Positions 18,505-26,350 of a stretch of DNA of 64,000 nucleotides are shown piece by piece; positions within the stretch are counted from its first letter, which is position 1; each line of letters starts with the position of its first letter. The position numbers and the translations under genes were made by a program. Origin of the DNA: Azospirillum oryzae (GTDB lineage: Bacteria > Pseudomonadota > Alphaproteobacteria > Azospirillales > Azospirillaceae); the NCBI RefSeq assembly GCF_008364795.1, contig NZ_VTTM01000006.1, positions 124,001 to 188,000 on the forward strand, written 5' to 3'. Below the pieces are notes generated by a model. It was not told where the DNA came from. It searched no databases and saw nothing but the letters and a program-made list of their open reading frames with translations.

Positions 18505-19701
18505 TCAGTCCGTCGCCACACTGTCCCGGACCATCGGCGCCGGGTCTTCGAACAGGCGGCGGTCGGGCAGCAGGGAGTCGCCGTTCGTGCGCCGGAAAGC
18601 GGCGAGCGGCGAGAGATGCGGATCGGCCTCCGCATCCGGCTCGGCGGTGCGGCGCACCTCCGACGGCGATATGCCGAACAGTTCGCGGAACTGGCGGGAG
18701 AAATGGGCGCAGTCGGCGAAGCCGGCCTCGTTCGCGATGGCGGTGACCGAACGCTTGGTGTTGCGCAGCAGCCAGTGGCCGTAGCGCAGGCGCAAGCTGC
18801 GGTAGTAGGTGGCCGGGCTGGTCCCGACGGCCAGCCGGAACAGCCGTTCGAATTGGCGGGTGCTGACGTTCAGGCGGCGGACCATCTCCTCCACCGACAG
18901 CGGGTCGCTGATGTGCTGCTCCATCAGCAGCAGGGCGCGGCGGACGCGGTCGTTGGTGATCTCCGCGACCGTCGGCGGCTGCGGTTGCGACTGGCTGGCG
19001 GGACGCGCCTTGTCGATCAGCAGGATGTGCATGGTTTTCTGGGCGGTGGCGCGGCCCAGATGGCGCTCGATCAGGAAGGCGGCCAGATCGGCCACCCCGG
19101 CGCCCCCCGAACAGGTGATGCGGTCGCGGTCCACCACGTAGAGCTGGTCGGCCACTGGCACCAGATCGGGAAATTCCTCGATGAAATCGCGATGATGATA
19201 CCAGCTGACGCAGCAGCGCCGGTTCTTCATCAGGCCGATGCGGCTCAGCACGAAGCTGCCGGTGCACACGCCGACCAGGGTCACGCCATAGGATGCCGCG
19301 GCGCGCAGATAGGCCAGCGTCTCGTCGTCCAGCTGCGGGCCGGCGTGCAGCAGCCCGCCCACCACGACTACATAGTCGAAGCGGCGGGGATCGGTCAGCG
19401 GTTCCCAGCGGGCGACGCCGATGCCGCAGCTGGACATCACCGGTTCCGCCCGAGACCCCATGATGGTCCAGCGGCATCGGATCTGCCGCGACCGGTCGCC
19501 CTCGTCGGCCGCCAGCCGCAGGGCGTCGATGAAGGGGGCAAGTGCCGTCAGTGTGAAATTGTTGGTCAGGATGAACCCGACCGACAAGAGCGCGCGTTCC
19601 TCCTGCCGGGGTGCGGGACCGCTACCGCCGAAACGGCGATATTCCACTGTCTTCCCCACCAGGACACCCTCCCAGTCCGACGGCCCCGGTCTGGCGGCCA
19701 T
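18505..19701 (-). CDS. gbdR: GbdR-like AraC-family regulator of betaine catabolism
   Basis: A 398-residue regulator with an N-terminal DJ-1/PfpI-like (GATase1) domain (about residues 40-230: SVGFILTNNFTLTALAPFID, VGVCTGSFVLSRIGLM, ITCSGGAGVADLAAFLIE) and a C-terminal AraC double helix-turn-helix (MVRRLNVSTRQFERLFRLAV and VTAIANEAGFADCAHFSRQF). GbdR activates betaine and dimethylglycine catabolism genes in Pseudomonas in response to those substrates. Its place between gbcB and dgcA makes the same role likely here. The ATG at 19701 follows a GAAGGACGGAAG ribosome site. The 66-base gap from gbcB suggests it may be cotranscribed with gbcAB. Confidence 0.85.
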   Translation of the reverse strand: MAARPGPSDWEGVLVGKTVEYRRFGGSGPAPRQEERALLSVGFILTNNFTLTALAPFIDALRLAADEGDRSRQIRCRWTIMGSRAEPVMSSCGIGVARWEPLTDPRRFDYVVVVGGLLHAGPQLDDETLAYLRAAASYGVTLVGVCTGSFVLSRIGLMKNRRCCVSWYHHRDFIEEFPDLVPVADQLYVVDRDRITCSGGAGVADLAAFLIERHLGRATAQKTMHILLIDKARPASQSQPQPPTVAEITNDRVRRALLLMEQHISDPLSVEEMVRRLNVSTRQFERLFRLAVGTSPATYYRSLRLRYGHWLLRNTKRSVTAIANEAGFADCAHFSRQFRELFGISPSEVRRTAEPDAEADPHLSPLAAFRRTNGDSLLPDRRLFEDPAPMVRDSVATD

Positions 19702-19766
19702 CTTCCGTCCTTCGGAATGCTAGCGTCAGCGGCCTGCCCCCGGAAGACAATTCATTGGCGATGATT

Positions 19767-20876
19767 CTAACGCTCTATCACCAGATCACTGGTCGGGTGG
19801 CTGCAGCAGAGCAGGATCAACCCCTGGTCGATTTCACGTTTGCGGATGCCGCCGGTATGGTTCATTTCCACCGTGCCGGAGATCAACTTCGTCTTGCAGG
19901 TTCCGCACATCCCGCGCGAGCAGGAGGTCGGAACCCTGATGTCGGCGGCCGATGCCGCATCGGCCACGGCCATCTCCGGCGGACAGGCGAACACCCTGCC
20001 GCTTTTCGCGAATTCCACGCGGAAACCGTCCGTGGGCGCTGCCGCCTGGGCCGGCGCGGATGGTGTCGGCGGCTCTCCCGCGGCAAGCTCAGCCGTCAGT
20101 TCCTCGAAATTGAAGCTTTCCTGATGATAGCGGCTCATGTCGAAGCCACCCTCTTCCAGGAAGGCGCGCACCGCCTTCATGAAGGGGCCGGGGCCGCAGA
20201 CATAGACCTCCCGCTCCTTGAAGTCGGGAGCGATCAGCCCGAGCATCGGCAGGGACAGCCGGCCGGTGAAGCCGGCCCAATGCGCCTCGGTGCCGATGCC
20301 TTCGCACACATGGGCGACGCGCAGGCGGCGGCCGGGACCGGTCAGCGCGTCCAGTTCGCGGCGGAAGACGATGTCGGCGGGCGTCCGGGCGGCATGGACG
20401 AAGACGATGTCGTGATCTTCGCCCAGATCGTCGAAGGTCCGGGTCATCGACATCAGGGGCGTGATGCCGCTGCCGCCGGACAGGAACAGGAACTTGCGCG
20501 GGGTTTCGGACTCTCCAGGCGTGAATTCGCCGAGCGGACCGACCGCGCGGATCGTGTCGCCCGGCTTCAGCGTGTCGTGCAGCCAGTTCGACACCGGACC
20601 GCCGGGCACGCGCTTGACGGTGATCGAGAGCCGGTGCGGCCGCGCGGCGGAGGATGAGACGGTGTAGCTGCGGTGGATGGTTTCGCCGCCGATGGGCAGT
20701 TCCAGCGTGATGAACTGGCCCGGCTTGAATCGGAACAGGCAGGGGCGCTTTGGTGCGAAGACAAAGGTCTTCACGTCATGCGTCTCGTCCCGCACCGCCC
20801 GGCACACCAGCGTGTCGTCGATTTCCGGATCCCAATCCCGGACCGGAGGCGGAGCCGCATCCTGCTGCATCGTCAT
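19767..20876 (-). CDS. gbcB: Glycine betaine monooxygenase reductase subunit
   Basis: A 369-residue ferredoxin reductase. The order is an FAD/NAD(P) domain of the ferredoxin-NADP reductase class (HRSYTVSSSAARPHRLSITV near residue 70, FLFLSGGSGITPLMSMTRTF near 135, REVYVCGPGPFMKAVRAFLE near 225) and a C-terminal plant-type 2Fe-2S domain (CSRGMCGTCKTKL with the fourth cysteine in LLCCSHPTSDLVIE). It transfers electrons from NADH to the Rieske oxygenase GbcA. An internal spacer rich in alanine and proline (PPTPSAPAQAAAP, near 285) links the two parts. It is encoded 90 bases after gbcA with a large hairpin in the gap. Confidence 0.9.
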   Translation of the reverse strand: MTMQQDAAPPPVRDWDPEIDDTLVCRAVRDETHDVKTFVFAPKRPCLFRFKPGQFITLELPIGGETIHRSYTVSSSAARPHRLSITVKRVPGGPVSNWLHDTLKPGDTIRAVGPLGEFTPGESETPRKFLFLSGGSGITPLMSMTRTFDDLGEDHDIVFVHAARTPADIVFRRELDALTGPGRRLRVAHVCEGIGTEAHWAGFTGRLSLPMLGLIAPDFKEREVYVCGPGPFMKAVRAFLEEGGFDMSRYHQESFNFEELTAELAAGEPPTPSAPAQAAAPTDGFRVEFAKSGRVFACPPEMAVADAASAADIRVPTSCSRGMCGTCKTKLISGTVEMNHTGGIRKREIDQGLILLCCSHPTSDLVIER

Positions 20877-20921
20877 CTCTCTCCTTGAGCCCTGAGCCTC
20901 GGACCCTGAACCTTGAACAGC

Positions 20922-20956
20922 GGGCGATCCCGGCTGCTTGCCGGCCGGGATCGCCC
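20922..20956 (-). other. 13-bp hairpin between gbcA and gbcB
   Basis: The 90-base gap between gbcA and gbcB contains a perfect inverted repeat: GGGCGATCCCGGC at 20922-20934 and its complement at 20944-20956 with a 9-base loop. On the - strand transcript it begins 11 bases after the gbcA stop and is not followed by a U run, so it is unlikely to be a simple intrinsic terminator. A stem of this strength commonly protects an upstream mRNA segment or attenuates the downstream gene, which would favour GbcA over its reductase. That effect is inference. Confidence 0.6.
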
Positions 20957-20966
20957 TGGCGTCGCG

Positions 20967-22247
20967 TCATTCGGCGGCGACGCCCACCGGCGCCTGCTTG
21001 CCCAGCAGATGCTCGGCCATGCGGCCGACGTACCATTCCGTGAACTTCTCCACGAGCGGCTCGGTATAGGGCGAATAGGGACCCGGCTCGTAGGCGGGGC
21101 TGAGGGCGCCGTTGTGCGAGATCTCGACCAGATCGGCATCCTGCTGGTTGGTCGCTTCCCACACCTCCGTCAGACGGTTCAGGTCATAGTCGACGCCCTC
21201 GACCGCGTCCTTGTGGACCAGCCAGCGGGTGCGCAGCAGGTTGCGGTCGGGACCGAGCGGGAACACCGAGAAGGTGACGATGTGGTCGCTCATGAAGTGG
21301 TTCCAGGAGTTCGGCTGGGTCCAGAAGGACAGGGCGCCCAGCTTGCGCTCGGTGATCGACCCCAGCAGCTTCTTGGAGGCGCTGCGGGTATCCTTGGTGT
21401 GGGCCTCGCCGGCGCCGTCCAACGGCAGGCGCTCGGCGCGGAAGCCGGTGGTGTCGGTCAGGCGCTCGACCTCGCGGCTGGGGAAACCGGCGGCTTCCCA
21501 GCTGGTGTGGCAGGACTGTACCAGCGCGTCGTACTTGGCGGCATGCTCCATCCGCTTCGGGTTGGTGCCGTCGGGGGCGAAGCCGAAGCCGTATTCGAAC
21601 AGCGGGATGGTCAGTTCCGGATGGTTGCTGACGCAGTGGTAGCATTCACGATTGTTCTCCATCGTGAGCTTCCAGTTGCCCTTCTCGATCAGGTCCACCG
21701 TCTTGGCGACCTTGCAGTTCTTCAGATCGTGCGGAAGGATGTAGGGCTCGATGGCCGCCGCCATGCGGTCGATGTCCTCTGGCGCTTCCTCCGCCAGGCA
21801 GATGAAGATCAGGCCGCCGACCGACCGGATGTGCACCTTCTTCAGGTTCCGGCACTTGCGGTCGAAATCACTGCCCATATGCTCGGCGAACAGAAGCTCG
21901 CCGTCCTGGCCGTAGGTCCACTGGTGATAACTGCACACCAGATTGCCGACCGAGGTCTTCTCCTGCAGGATGATGCGCGCGCCGCGATGACGGCAGACAT
22001 TGTGATATGCCCGCAGTTCCATGTCGTCGTCGCGCATGACGATGACGGAGGTCTTCCCGATATCCACCACCATCACGTCGCCCGGCTCCGCCACGTCCGG
22101 CTCCACACCCACATGCAGCCAATGGCGGCCGAAGATGATCTCCATGTCCAGCTTGAAGATCTCCTCGCTGGTATAGAACGGGGCCTCCAGGCTGTGCCCC
22201 TTCTTTCGACGCGTCAGCAGGGCTTCTATGGAAATCTCGGACGACAT
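20967..22247 (-). CDS. gbcA: Glycine betaine monooxygenase, Rieske oxygenase subunit
   Basis: GbcA hydroxylates a methyl group of glycine betaine, giving dimethylglycine and formaldehyde. The 426-residue protein has the Rieske motif C85-x-H87 and C105-x2-H108 (HNVCRHRGARI and LVCSYHQW) and the mononuclear iron site in ENNRECYHCVSNHPEL (E201, H204 and H209). This is the standard ring-hydroxylating oxygenase alpha-subunit layout with the betaine-type catalytic segment. The gene heads the - strand catabolic run and faces proX across a 661-base divergent region. The product, formaldehyde, is the substrate for Fae encoded 18 kb away. Confidence 0.92.
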   Translation of the reverse strand: MSSEISIEALLTRRKKGHSLEAPFYTSEEIFKLDMEIIFGRHWLHVGVEPDVAEPGDVMVVDIGKTSVIVMRDDDMELRAYHNVCRHRGARIILQEKTSVGNLVCSYHQWTYGQDGELLFAEHMGSDFDRKCRNLKKVHIRSVGGLIFICLAEEAPEDIDRMAAAIEPYILPHDLKNCKVAKTVDLIEKGNWKLTMENNRECYHCVSNHPELTIPLFEYGFGFAPDGTNPKRMEHAAKYDALVQSCHTSWEAAGFPSREVERLTDTTGFRAERLPLDGAGEAHTKDTRSASKKLLGSITERKLGALSFWTQPNSWNHFMSDHIVTFSVFPLGPDRNLLRTRWLVHKDAVEGVDYDLNRLTEVWEATNQQDADLVEISHNGALSPAYEPGPYSPYTEPLVEKFTEWYVGRMAEHLLGKQAPVGVAAE

Positions 22248-22908
22248 GGCGGTTGACCTTCTGCGGGAGTGGGGCCGGGTGTTCGCGGAACCGCTTCAGC
22301 CTTGACCGGGCTGTTGCTATTTTCGATTCCACGACGCACAGCCTGCCGCCCGCCGCGGCGCGTCGCGTTCTGGAATGCGACATCAACTTTAAAAAGGCCG
22401 ACAGGCGCACCTGTCTTTTTGCGCAAGCCGGACCTCGGCAATGGTCGTTTTGCGGCATGTCGTGATTATTCAAGAGCGATGGCCGCCTTGGTCCATCGGG
22501 AGAGCGGCCGGCCGGCGGCGTGCCGCCATCCGAAGAGAGCCGATCGGCATTCATGACGCCTCGTGTCCACGGAGCTGTCGAAGCGCTTCCCTATTTCTAT
22601 GAAAGACTTTGAAGCATCTGCCTGAAAACCGGGCAACATTCTCCGGCGGCGCGGGGTTTGGAAAAAGCTGTCGCAAATCCGATACGAATTGCCGCTCTGA
22701 TGAAGGTTTTTTGCTTTCGGAGCCGGCATCCTTCCTCAATCAGCACTGATGCCATCAAAGAACCCGTTGGTCGGAAACGACTTTCCGCGTCGATGCCGGA
22801 AGGTGGCCGTCGGCCCATGCATGCGTCCGATCCAAACTTCGGCGCGGCAAAGCCTGGCCGTCCCACCAAACGGGTCCAAACAAACAAACGATAAGAGGAG
22901 GCTTCTTG
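22248..22908. promoter_or_regulatory. Divergent regulatory region between gbcA and proX
   Basis: No convincing gene is seen in these 661 bases, which must hold the promoters for the gbc run (- strand) and the proX cassette (+ strand). It contains an inverted repeat GACAGG-CGCA-CCTGTC at 22400-22415, flanked by an A run and a T run so that it could act as a hairpin in either direction, and a second palindrome GGCGGC-GT-GCCGCC at 22514-22527. Base composition is lower in GC between 22560 and 22760 than in the neighbouring genes. A GbdR operator is expected but I could not identify it by eye. Confidence 0.4.
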
Positions 22909-23799
22909 ATGAAAATCTTCGGTAAAGCCTTGGGCGTGCTGCTTTCGGCGGCCATGACGGTCGGTCTGGGGGCCGCCGTGGTCGCCGCCCCGGCGCAGGC
23001 CGCCGAGAAGTCCATCAACATCGGCTGGACGGCCTGGGCCGACGCCGAGGCGGTGACCAAACTGGCCAAACGTGTGATCGAGGAGCGGTACGGCTACAAG
23101 GTCGAGCTGACGATGGCCGACATCGGCATCCAGTATCAGGGCATCGCCAGCGGCAAGCTGGACGCCATGCTGATGTCGTGGCAGCCGCTGACCCACAAGC
23201 CCTATCTCGACAAGGTCGGCAAGGACGTGGTCGATCTCGGCCCGCTCTACACCCGCGCCCGCCTGGGCTGGGTGGTGCCAGACTACATCCCTGTCGATCA
23301 GGTCAAATCCATCGAGGATCTCAAGAAGCCGGATGTGCAGCAGAAGCTGGGCGGCAAGATCCAGGGCATCGATCCGGGATCGGGGCTGATGCAGGCGTCG
23401 GAGAAGGCGCTGAAGACCTATGATCTGAAGGGAATGCAGCTGGTGTCGGCCAGCGACGCCGGGATGCTCGCCGCTCTGGAGCGCGCCATGAAGCGCAACG
23501 AGTGGATCGTGGTGACGAGCTGGAGCCCGCACTGGATGTTCGCCAACTGGAAGCTGCGCTATCTGGAGGACCCGAAGGGTGCGCTGGGCGGTCTGGAAAG
23601 CGTGAACGCGCTCGTCCGCAAGGGCTTCTACCAGGATCATCCGGAAATCTTCGAGTTCCTGAACCGGATGGTGCTGCCGATCGGCGATCTGGAAGCGATG
23701 ATGCAGGAAGCCCGTCAGACCAGCTACGAGCAGGCGGTCGACAATTACATCAAGAACAACAAGGCCCGGATCGATTACTGGGTCACCGGCAAGCTTTGA
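22909..23799 (+). CDS. proX: Glycine betaine ABC transporter substrate-binding protein
   Basis: A 296-residue periplasmic protein of the OpuAC/ProX class. The first 30 residues are a signal peptide (LGVLLSAAMTVGLGAAVVAA, cleavage near AQA-AEK). The mature part has GWTAWADAEAVTKLAKRVIE, MLMSWQPLTHKPYLD and VVTSWSPHWMFANW, tryptophan-rich segments like those forming the aromatic cage for the trimethylammonium group. The ATG at 22909 is chosen because GAGGAG sits 8 bases before it; a TTG just upstream is less likely. The protein should deliver betaine to ProW/ProV, encoded more than 10 kb away, and may also present it to the chemoreceptor fusion directly downstream. Confidence 0.92.
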   Translation: MKIFGKALGVLLSAAMTVGLGAAVVAAPAQAAEKSINIGWTAWADAEAVTKLAKRVIEERYGYKVELTMADIGIQYQGIASGKLDAMLMSWQPLTHKPYLDKVGKDVVDLGPLYTRARLGWVVPDYIPVDQVKSIEDLKKPDVQQKLGGKIQGIDPGSGLMQASEKALKTYDLKGMQLVSASDAGMLAALERAMKRNEWIVVTSWSPHWMFANWKLRYLEDPKGALGGLESVNALVRKGFYQDHPEIFEFLNRMVLPIGDLEAMMQEARQTSYEQAVDNYIKNNKARIDYWVTGKL

Positions 23800-23808
23800 T
23801 CGGCACCC

Positions 23809-23838
23809 GTTGCCACCGCCCCAGACGGCGGTGGCAAC
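23809..23838 (+). other. 12-bp hairpin after proX
   Basis: A perfect inverted repeat, GTTGCCACCGCC at 23809-23820 and its complement at 23827-23838, with a 6-base loop, begins 10 bases after the proX stop. There is no T run after it, so full termination is unlikely. Hairpins of this kind after binding-protein genes often stabilise the upstream message and reduce read-through, giving more binding protein than downstream products. Here the downstream gene is the chemoreceptor fusion. Confidence 0.6.
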
Positions 23839-23961
23839 GGCGGTGGTCGCGCTCCCTTTCCCGCACCGCTCCCGGAGGCGGTCCGTTCATGGCGCAGCCG
23901 CGCGGCGGACGGCCGTCTCCGGCCATTCCGGTTTTCAGTCCTTCAACGACGGAGGTCGCCC

Positions 23962-25677
23962 ATGAACCCGTCTGCTCATATGCAGGGCACCGTGTCGGCA
24001 AGCGCCGCGATGGTGTCGGCTGAAGGACTCTGCAAGCTTTACGGCGGCAATGCCGCCCAGGCATTGACCATGCTGCGCGCCGGCGTGGATCCGGCCGACA
24101 TTCTGCGGGAAACCGGCGCCACGGTGGCCGTCGCCGACGTGGCATTCGGGCTGTCGGCCGGCGAAATCGTCACGGTGCTGGGCCGGTCCAACGCTGGCAA
24201 GTCCACCCTGCTCCGCCTGGTCAACCGGCTGGTCGAACCGACGGCCGGGACCGTGGTCCTGAACGGGCGCGACATGGCGACGATGAAGCCGGCCGAACTG
24301 GTGGCTGCCCGCCGAGACGCCATGGCGATGACCTTCGGCGCAGTGGCGCTGATGCCGAACCGCAGCGTTCTGGACAATGTCGCCTTCGGGCTGGAGATCG
24401 CGGGCTTGCGCCGGCGCGACCGGCGGGACCGGGCCATGGCCCTGCTGACGCAGATGGGGCTGGCCCATTTCGCCGCCCGACGACCTCAGGAGGTTCCGGC
24501 CGAGGCACGGCTGCGGATCGGTCTGGCACGCTCCCTGATCGCCGATCCGCCGCTGTTGCTGATGGATGCGCCCTTTGCCGGGGTCGATCCCGTCCTGAGG
24601 CTGGAACTGGAGGCTGAATTCCTCGACTGGCAGCGGGCGCACCGGGCGGCCGTGCTGCTCACCACCCAGGACCCGGATGAGGCGATGCGGCTTGCCGATC
24701 GGATCGCCTTCATGGAGACCGGGCGCATCACCCAGATCGGCACCCCGGACGAAATCCTGGAGACCCCCGCGAACGACCATGTCCGGTCCGCCTTCCAGGA
24801 CATCGCGGACCGGCGCCGCCAGCGCCAGCGTTCCGCCCATCTGGAGGAGCTGATTTCCCACTTCGAACGGACAGCGATGGAGGGGCTGGACATGGTCGGG
24901 TCGTCGGCGGGCGCGCTGGACGGCACCGCGCGTCAGCTGACCGGCATCATCGACCGCACCAACGAGCAGGCGGGCGCCACCGTCGTGGCGGCGGAGCAGA
25001 TCGCCGGCAACGTCCAGTCGGTCGCCGCATTGGCCGACGACACCTTCCGGTCGCTGGAGGAGATCCGCACGCGCATCGACGATTCCGCCCGCATCGCCCA
25101 GTCGGCAGTGGAGCAGGCCCGCAAGGCCGACGAGTCCGTGCATAGCCTGCGGCAGTCGGCCGAGGATATCGGCAATGTCGTGCGCATCATCGACCAGATC
25201 ACCGGACAGACCAATCTGCTGGCTCTGAACGCCACCATCGAGGCCGCCCGCGCCGGAGAGGCCGGCAAAGGCTTCGCGGTGGTGGCGCAGGAGGTGCGTC
25301 AACTGGCCAGCCAGACCGGCAAGGCGACCCAGGATGTCTCGCTCCGTATCCAGGCGATGCAGGATGCGACCGGCAATGCTGCACAGGCCCTGCAAAGCAT
25401 CACCGCAGTGATCGCGGAGATCAGCACCGTATCGCTTGCCATCGCCCAGTCGATGCAGGCGCAGGCCGCCGCCTCCGCCACCATTCACGCGAGCATCGAT
25501 CAGGCGGCATCGGGGGCGGGCGTGGTCGCACGCAACGCCCGCCATGTCACCGGCGGTGCCCGCGACACCGAAAGTGCCACCCGGCACGTCCTGACCGCCG
25601 CTGCGGAGCTGGCCGGCCAGACCGCACGGCTGCGCAGCAGCATCGAGCAGTTGCTGGACGGCATCCGCACCGGATGA
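23962..25677 (+). CDS. ProV-like pseudo-ATPase fused to a methyl-accepting chemotaxis signalling domain
   Basis: A 571-residue soluble protein with two parts. Residues 15-285 align along their length with ProV of this window, including the N-terminal [20 protein letters not shown] element. The ATPase is degenerate: Walker A is kept ([10 protein letters not shown]80), but the Q-loop glutamine is G126, the signature MSGGMQQ is VPAEARL (178-184), the Walker B glutamate is A203 (MDAPFAG) and the H-loop histidine is Q236. The CBS region of ProV is replaced by a chemoreceptor cytoplasmic domain (about 300-571) with the conserved hairpin tip [20 protein letters not shown] at 410-429 and [18 protein letters not shown] after it. 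No membrane segment or NWETF-type tail is seen. The ATG follows GGAGGT. It probably senses betaine or transporter state and signals to CheA; that role is inference. Confidence 0.9.
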   Translation: MNPSAHMQGTVSASAAMVSAEGLCKLYGGNAAQALTMLRAGVDPADILRETGATVAVADVAFGLSAGEIVTVLGRSNAGKSTLLRLVNRLVEPTAGTVVLNGRDMATMKPAELVAARRDAMAMTFGAVALMPNRSVLDNVAFGLEIAGLRRRDRRDRAMALLTQMGLAHFAARRPQEVPAEARLRIGLARSLIADPPLLLMDAPFAGVDPVLRLELEAEFLDWQRAHRAAVLLTTQDPDEAMRLADRIAFMETGRITQIGTPDEILETPANDHVRSAFQDIADRRRQRQRSAHLEELISHFERTAMEGLDMVGSSAGALDGTARQLTGIIDRTNEQAGATVVAAEQIAGNVQSVAALADDTFRSLEEIRTRIDDSARIAQSAVEQARKADESVHSLRQSAEDIGNVVRIIDQITGQTNLLALNATIEAARAGEAGKGFAVVAQEVRQLASQTGKATQDVSLRIQAMQDATGNAAQALQSITAVIAEISTVSLAIAQSMQAQAAASATIHASIDQAASGAGVVARNARHVTGGARDTESATRHVLTAAAELAGQTARLRSSIEQLLDGIRTG

Positions 25678-25714
25678 CCGACGGCGTCACCCTTATCAAG
25701 AGAACGATGATCCC

Positions 25715-26248
25715 ATGCCCAATCCGCTGTTCCGTGTCGGCGAAGCCACCGTCTTCGCCAAGGAGGGCCAGTTCACCGACGCCATGCCGGAGATCGTGAT
25801 CGGAACGGTCGATGGTCCGGCCGGCCACGCGTTCGCCACCATGATGGGGCAGACCGCCGGCCACACCCGCATGTTCGCAGTGCGGGATTGCAACCAGATG
25901 GTCCGTCCGGCCACCATGATGGTGTCCAAGGTGACGATGAAGTCCAGCGCCTATGTCGACCTGTTCGGCGGCGTCGTCCAGGCCGCCACTGCCGACGCCG
26001 TGCTGGACTGCGTCATCGAAGGCGTTCTGCCGCGCGACGGGATCAACGACCTGTGCATTCTGGTGATGGTCTGGATCGATCCCCGCTGCCCCACCGATCC
26101 GAACCTCGATCGCGCCGATCTCTACCGCACCAATTACGAGGCGACCAAGATCGCCATCGGCCGGGCGATGCGCAATGAACCGACCATCGACGAACTGATC
26201 GAAAACCGGCACACGGTCCGGCATTTCATGTTGGATCCGCTGGAATAA
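25715..26248 (+). CDS. Formaldehyde-activating enzyme homologue lacking the catalytic histidine
   Basis: A 177-residue Fae-family protein. It aligns with Fae of this window over the full length (FRVGEATVFAKEGQFTDAMP, MVRPATMMVSKVTMKSSAYV, RTNYEATKIAIGRAMRNEPT). Before the PEIVIG strand, where Fae has AHIDLIIG, this protein reads AMPEIVIG, so the active-site histidine is a methionine; a 3-residue insertion precedes it. Fae paralogues are common, and some may bind formaldehyde or H4MPT without catalysis. It starts 38 bases after the chemoreceptor fusion and ends 34 bases before a terminator, so it is the last gene of the proX cassette. A sensory or carrier role is possible but unproved. Confidence 0.82.
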   Translation: MPNPLFRVGEATVFAKEGQFTDAMPEIVIGTVDGPAGHAFATMMGQTAGHTRMFAVRDCNQMVRPATMMVSKVTMKSSAYVDLFGGVVQAATADAVLDCVIEGVLPRDGINDLCILVMVWIDPRCPTDPNLDRADLYRTNYEATKIAIGRAMRNEPTIDELIENRHTVRHFMLDPLE

Positions 26249-26281
26249 CCTGCCGGCCCGCCGCAGCAGGCCAGGAAAAAG

Positions 26282-26313
26282 GCCCGCCTCCGATCAGGAG
26301 AGCGGGCTTTTTT
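26282..26313 (+). terminator. Rho-independent terminator of the proX cassette
   Basis: The sequence GCCCGC-CTCC and GGAG-A-GCGGGC (26282-26307) forms a GC-rich stem with one bulged base, closed by a short GATCA loop and followed by six T residues (26308-26313). It lies 34 bases after the stop of the Fae homologue and reads as a strong intrinsic terminator for + strand transcription. The complementary strand lacks an equivalent T run, so it is mostly one-directional; the next gene, the MFS pump, ends 38 bases beyond it on the other strand. Confidence 0.85.
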
Positions 26314-26350
26314 GCCATAGGGCCGCTCGACCCTTCACCGTCCCTGCCGG

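Noticed and set aside
22400..22420. Hairpin with T run between gbcA and proX as a transcription terminator
   Set aside because: No gene ends just before it on either strand, so it is more likely an operator or leader structure than a terminator.
23962..25677. Fusion created by a sequencing error joining two genes
   Set aside because: The junction lies inside a continuous frame; the ABC part ends and the receptor part starts without a stop or start between, and no second ribosome site is seen there. Resequencing would settle it.
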